From Phycisphaerales bacterium (GTDB lineage: Bacteria; Planctomycetota; Phycisphaerae; Sedimentisphaerales; Anaerobacaceae), in assembly GCA_011057845.1 (NCBI GenBank), contig DSDB01000101.1, forward strand, positions 1 through 5,516: a DNA stretch of 5,516 nucleotides. Direction: 5' to 3'. The position numbers and the translations under genes are program-made. Position 1 is the first letter of the stretch, and each line of letters opens with the position of its first letter. A model generated the notes under the pieces. That model did no database searches. It was not told the DNA's origin and saw only the letters and a list, made by a program, of their open reading frames with translations. Below, piece by piece: positions 4,719-5,516 of the stretch.

Positions 4719-5417
4719 TTACAGCGCATATTGGGCCGGGTCGGTCAGTCCCGCCTGGGCGAAACCCCGCAGGCGGAGTCTGCACGAGTCACAGCGGCCG
4801 CAGGCCCGGCCATCGGGAGTCGGGTCATAGCAACTGTGCGTCAGGGAATAATCGACGCCCAGTTCCATTCCGGTGCGGACAATCTCGGCCTTGGTCATGT
4901 GGATAATGGGGGCGTGGATATGGTAAACGCCCCTGCCCTCGACGGCCGCGGCCGTGGCGAGGTTGGCCATCTTCTCGTATGCGGCAATGAATTCAGCTCG
5001 GCAATCCGGGTAGCCGCTGTAGTCGGTGGCGTTGACGCCGATGAAGATATCGAAGCTGCCCAGGGCCTCGGCCAGGGCCAGCGCGTAGCTCAGGAATACG
5101 GTATTGCGGGCCGGCACGTAGGTGATGGGGATGGCGGCCCCGGCGGCCGGATTGGGAGGGTCCTTGGGCACGGCCATAGCCGGGTCGATCAGGGCTGATC
5201 CGGCGAAGGCGGCCGGGGCGATGTCGATGATGCGGTGGTCGGAGACGTTCATGGAGGCGGCCACGTGGACGGCCGCCTGGACCTCGCGGGCATGGCGCTG
5301 GCCGTAACGGAAGGTCAGCGCATGACATTCAAAGCCCTGGCGGCGGGCGATGGCGAGCGTCGTCGCGGAGTCCAGCCCGCCACTGAGAAGAATGACTGCC
5401 TCTTTGCGTGTAGTCAT
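4719..5417 (-). CDS. queC: 7-cyano-7-deazaguanine (preQ0) synthase, QueC
   Basis: 232 residues from ATG at 5417, close to the usual family length. QueC uses ATP and ammonia to turn 7-carboxy-7-deazaguanine into preQ0, the nitrile precursor of queuosine. The PP-loop ATP-binding motif SGGLDS is at residues 12-17, TFRYGQRH at 35-42, the substrate-side motif TYVPARNTVFLSYALALAEA at 99-118, GVNATDYSGYPDCR at 127-140 and the zinc cysteines C196 (HSCYDP), C206, C209 and C212 (ACGRCDSC). The frame is open to an ATG at 5465, giving 248 residues, but the extra 16 residues do not resemble the family N-terminus. No strong ribosome binding site precedes either start. queE follows at 32 bp on the same strand. 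No queD, folE or queF is in the window, so the earlier and later steps must be encoded elsewhere. Confidence 0.96.
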   Translation of the reverse strand: MTTRKEAVILLSGGLDSATTLAIARRQGFECHALTFRYGQRHAREVQAAVHVAASMNVSDHRIIDIAPAAFAGSALIDPAMAVPKDPPNPAAGAAIPITYVPARNTVFLSYALALAEALGSFDIFIGVNATDYSGYPDCRAEFIAAYEKMANLATAAAVEGRGVYHIHAPIIHMTKAEIVRTGMELGVDYSLTHSCYDPTPDGRACGRCDSCRLRLRGFAQAGLTDPAQYAL

Positions 5418-5450
5418 GAGTCTATGTGGATTGCCGCCTGCGTCAGTAGA

Positions 5451-5483
5451 GCACCGGCCCGGCATCCGGCGGCCTGACGGTGC
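5451..5483. repeat. Potential stem-loop in the queC leader
   Basis: GCACCG at 5451-5456 pairs with CGGTGC at 5478-5483, and inside it CCGG at 5459-5462 can pair with CCGG at 5466-5469 around a 3-base loop. In the leftward transcript this lies 34 bases before the chosen queC start and its loop contains the alternative upstream ATG (5465-5463). It may affect translation of queC or be incidental GC-rich pairing. The known preQ1 riboswitch landmarks (an A-rich tail ending near the start codon) are not seen. Confidence 0.3.
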
Positions 5484-5505
5484 GCGGGTTTGTACACACG
5501 TGCGG

Positions 5506-5511
5506 ATTGTA
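5506..5511 (-). promoter_or_regulatory. Possible -10 box for queCE
   Basis: TACAAT on the minus strand (5511-5506) matches a -10 hexamer and would give a leader of about 80 bases before queC. The matching -35 region would lie beyond the window edge, so it cannot be checked here. Confidence 0.2.
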
Positions 5512-5516
5512 CCGAC

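Noticed and set aside
4687..4785. 33-residue N-terminal extension of QueE from ATG 4785
   Set aside because: It would overlap the 3' end of queC and does not resemble QueE N-termini, which begin close to the EIFYSLQGEG motif.
3930..5508. Shared 10-mer CGTGCGGATT at 3930-3939 and 5499-5508, both ahead of leftward genes
   Set aside because: A 10-base match between two places is expected several times by chance in a window of this size, and its position relative to the presumed promoters differs.

Overview
The window is GC-rich, densely coding bacterial DNA with two converging gene sets. The rightward set (+ strand, 1-3539) encodes iron-sulfur and P-loop ATPase proteins of a kind found mostly in strict anaerobes. 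The leftward set (- strand, 5417 down to 3610) encodes two enzymes of 7-deazaguanine (queuosine precursor) synthesis and a small membrane protein. The source is probably an anaerobic bacterium. The style of the QueE and membrane-protein sequences suggests the planctomycete/Phycisphaerae area, but that is an impression from the protein sequences, not a demonstrated assignment.

Rightward set, in order: the 3' end of a NifX/NafY-fold protein (1-182); two tandem MinD-type ATPases, each with two [4Fe-4S] ferredoxin motifs inserted in the ATPase fold (179-1027 and 1024-1929); an Mrp/NBP35-type iron-sulfur carrier ATPase (1919-2824); a complete small NifX-fold protein with the HFGHC motif (2799-3137); and a DUF134 helix-turn-helix protein (3159-3539). 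The first five overlap at their junctions (4, 4, 11 and 26 bp) and the sixth follows after 21 bp, so they look like one translationally coupled operon whose promoter lies upstream of the window. The gene content matches the anaerobe-specific 'orange protein' (ORP) gene set of Desulfovibrio: a NifX-fold metal-cluster protein, an Mrp ATPase and paired MinD-ferredoxin ATPases. Here a DUF134 protein sits where the Desulfovibrio set has a sigma-54 activator. A reasonable reading is a system that builds or carries a metal-sulfur cluster, with the ATPases acting on one or both NifX-fold proteins.

Leftward set: queC (5417-4719) and queE (4686-4006) are 32 bp apart and form an operon. QueE makes 7-carboxy-7-deazaguanine and QueC converts it to preQ0. 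A 100-residue two-helix membrane protein (3912-3610) follows, with its own strong ribosome binding site and a good sigma-70-like promoter in the gap after queE. The 70-bp gap between the converging sets (3540-3609) holds GC-rich inverted repeats but no gene. The window has no tRNA, rRNA, CRISPR array, insertion sequence or other mobile element that I can see, and no non-coding stretch longer than about 100 bp.
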